A DNA stretch of 64,000 nt from Microbacterium sp. VKM Ac-2870 (GTDB lineage: Bacteria; Actinomycetota; Actinomycetes; Actinomycetales; Microbacteriaceae): the NCBI RefSeq assembly GCF_015350795.1, contig NZ_JADKSH010000005.1, forward strand, positions 62,001 through 126,000, given 5' to 3'. The position numbers and the translations under genes were made by a program. Shown piece after piece: positions 63,811 to 64,000 of this stretch; within the stretch, counting starts at the first letter, position 1; each line of letters begins with the position of its first letter. A model generated the notes under the pieces. The model saw only the letters and a program-made list of their open reading frames with translations, was not told where the DNA came from and did not search any database.

Positions 63811-64000
63811 GTGACCCCGCCTGCGCCGCGGATCGGCATCGTCGTCACGGATGCCGCCGCCTACTCCGACGAAGATCCCGACCACGACACCCCGATCCTG
63901 CTCGACGCGCTGCGTCGGCGTGGGGCAGCAGCCGAGGCCGTGGTCTGGCACGACAACGGCGTCGATCTCGCGTCCTTCGACCTGCTGGCGATCCGCTCCC
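63811..64000 (+). CDS. ATP-grasp protein, N-terminal part
   Basis: 63 residues before the window edge, from a GTG. PPAPRIGIVVTDAAAYSDEDPDHDTPILLDALRRRGAAAEAVVWHDNGVDLASFDLLAIRS matches the N-terminal pre-ATP-grasp domain of RimK-like/cycloserine-ligase-like actinobacterial proteins (a TxxxxYSDEDxDxxxLxxALxxRG pattern, then VxWxDxxVDxxxFDLxxIRS). It is too short for the nucleotide-binding motifs. Probably leaderless. It is divergent from the NUDIX gene. Product and pathway unknown. Confidence 0.7.
   Translation, partial: MTPPAPRIGIVVTDAAAYSDEDPDHDTPILLDALRRRGAAAEAVVWHDNGVDLASFDLLAIRS

Overview
The window reads as a chromosomal segment of a high-GC actinobacterium, most likely a Microbacterium-type member of the Microbacteriaceae. 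The reasons are the very high GC content, many GTG starts, ATGA/GTGA stop-start overlaps, many starts that look leaderless, and gene neighbourhoods known from actinobacteria: tad genes next to topA-tmk-holB, recR next to dnaX, lysC with asd, a GH65 phosphorylase with a beta-phosphoglucomutase, and MoxR/DUF58/transglutaminase. I see no insertion sequence, prophage, CRISPR array or rRNA. There are four tRNAs (Lys-UUU, Thr-CGU, Pro-CGG, Ser-GGA) and one SRP RNA gene.

Layout. 0-5 kb: end of a fasciclin protein, tRNA-Lys, small membrane proteins, a nicotinamidase and an MMPL exporter. 5-8 kb: tRNA-Thr and a methionine importer (metQ-metN-metI). 8-14.2 kb (minus strand): topA-tmk-holB followed by a secreted alpha/beta hydrolase. 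14.3-17.3 kb (minus): a compact tad pilus-type cluster. 17.3-17.7 kb: a hairpin-rich intergenic region. 17.7-24.5 kb: acs, small genes, a class A penicillin-binding protein with PASTA domains and a metallophosphoesterase. 24.5-32 kb: tRNA-Pro, a HAD hydrolase, a GntR regulator with a divergent DUF1295 protein, thymidine kinase, mqo, asd and lysC. 32-35.4 kb (minus): a degraded locus with a lytic transglycosylase, a PstB-like ATPase without Pst partners, a sortase-like remnant joined to a Ser/Thr kinase cut off at its DFG motif, and an unknown gene. 35.5-39.2 kb: EamA exporter, recR, dnaX. 39.2-46.8 kb: an amine-use region with an FAD monooxygenase, a copper amine oxidase, a small membrane protein, two APC permeases and an IclR regulator. 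46.9-53.7 kb (minus): GH65 phosphorylase, beta-phosphoglucomutase, ackA and pta. 53.8 kb: SRP RNA. 54-58.5 kb: MoxR-DUF58-transglutaminase operon. 58.5-62.8 kb: a dicarboxylate symporter and an arsenic-type cluster (arsC and a flavoprotein on minus, arsR and a GNAT gene on plus). 62.9-64 kb: tRNA-Ser, a NUDIX hydrolase and the start of an ATP-grasp protein.

How the genes work together. acs and ackA-pta both connect acetate and acetyl-CoA. The GH65 and mutase genes would phosphorolyse an alpha-glucoside and convert the beta-glucose-1-phosphate to glucose-6-phosphate. The amine region has uptake, oxidation and regulation parts. The ars region has reduction, sensing and probable acetylation but no efflux pump in the window. 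The points most worth a second look are the kinase/sortase deletion junction, the hairpin block before acs, a 21-bp perfect inverted repeat between asd and mqo, widespread leaderless promoters, and the strong excess of the heptamer GGATGCC/GGCATCC.
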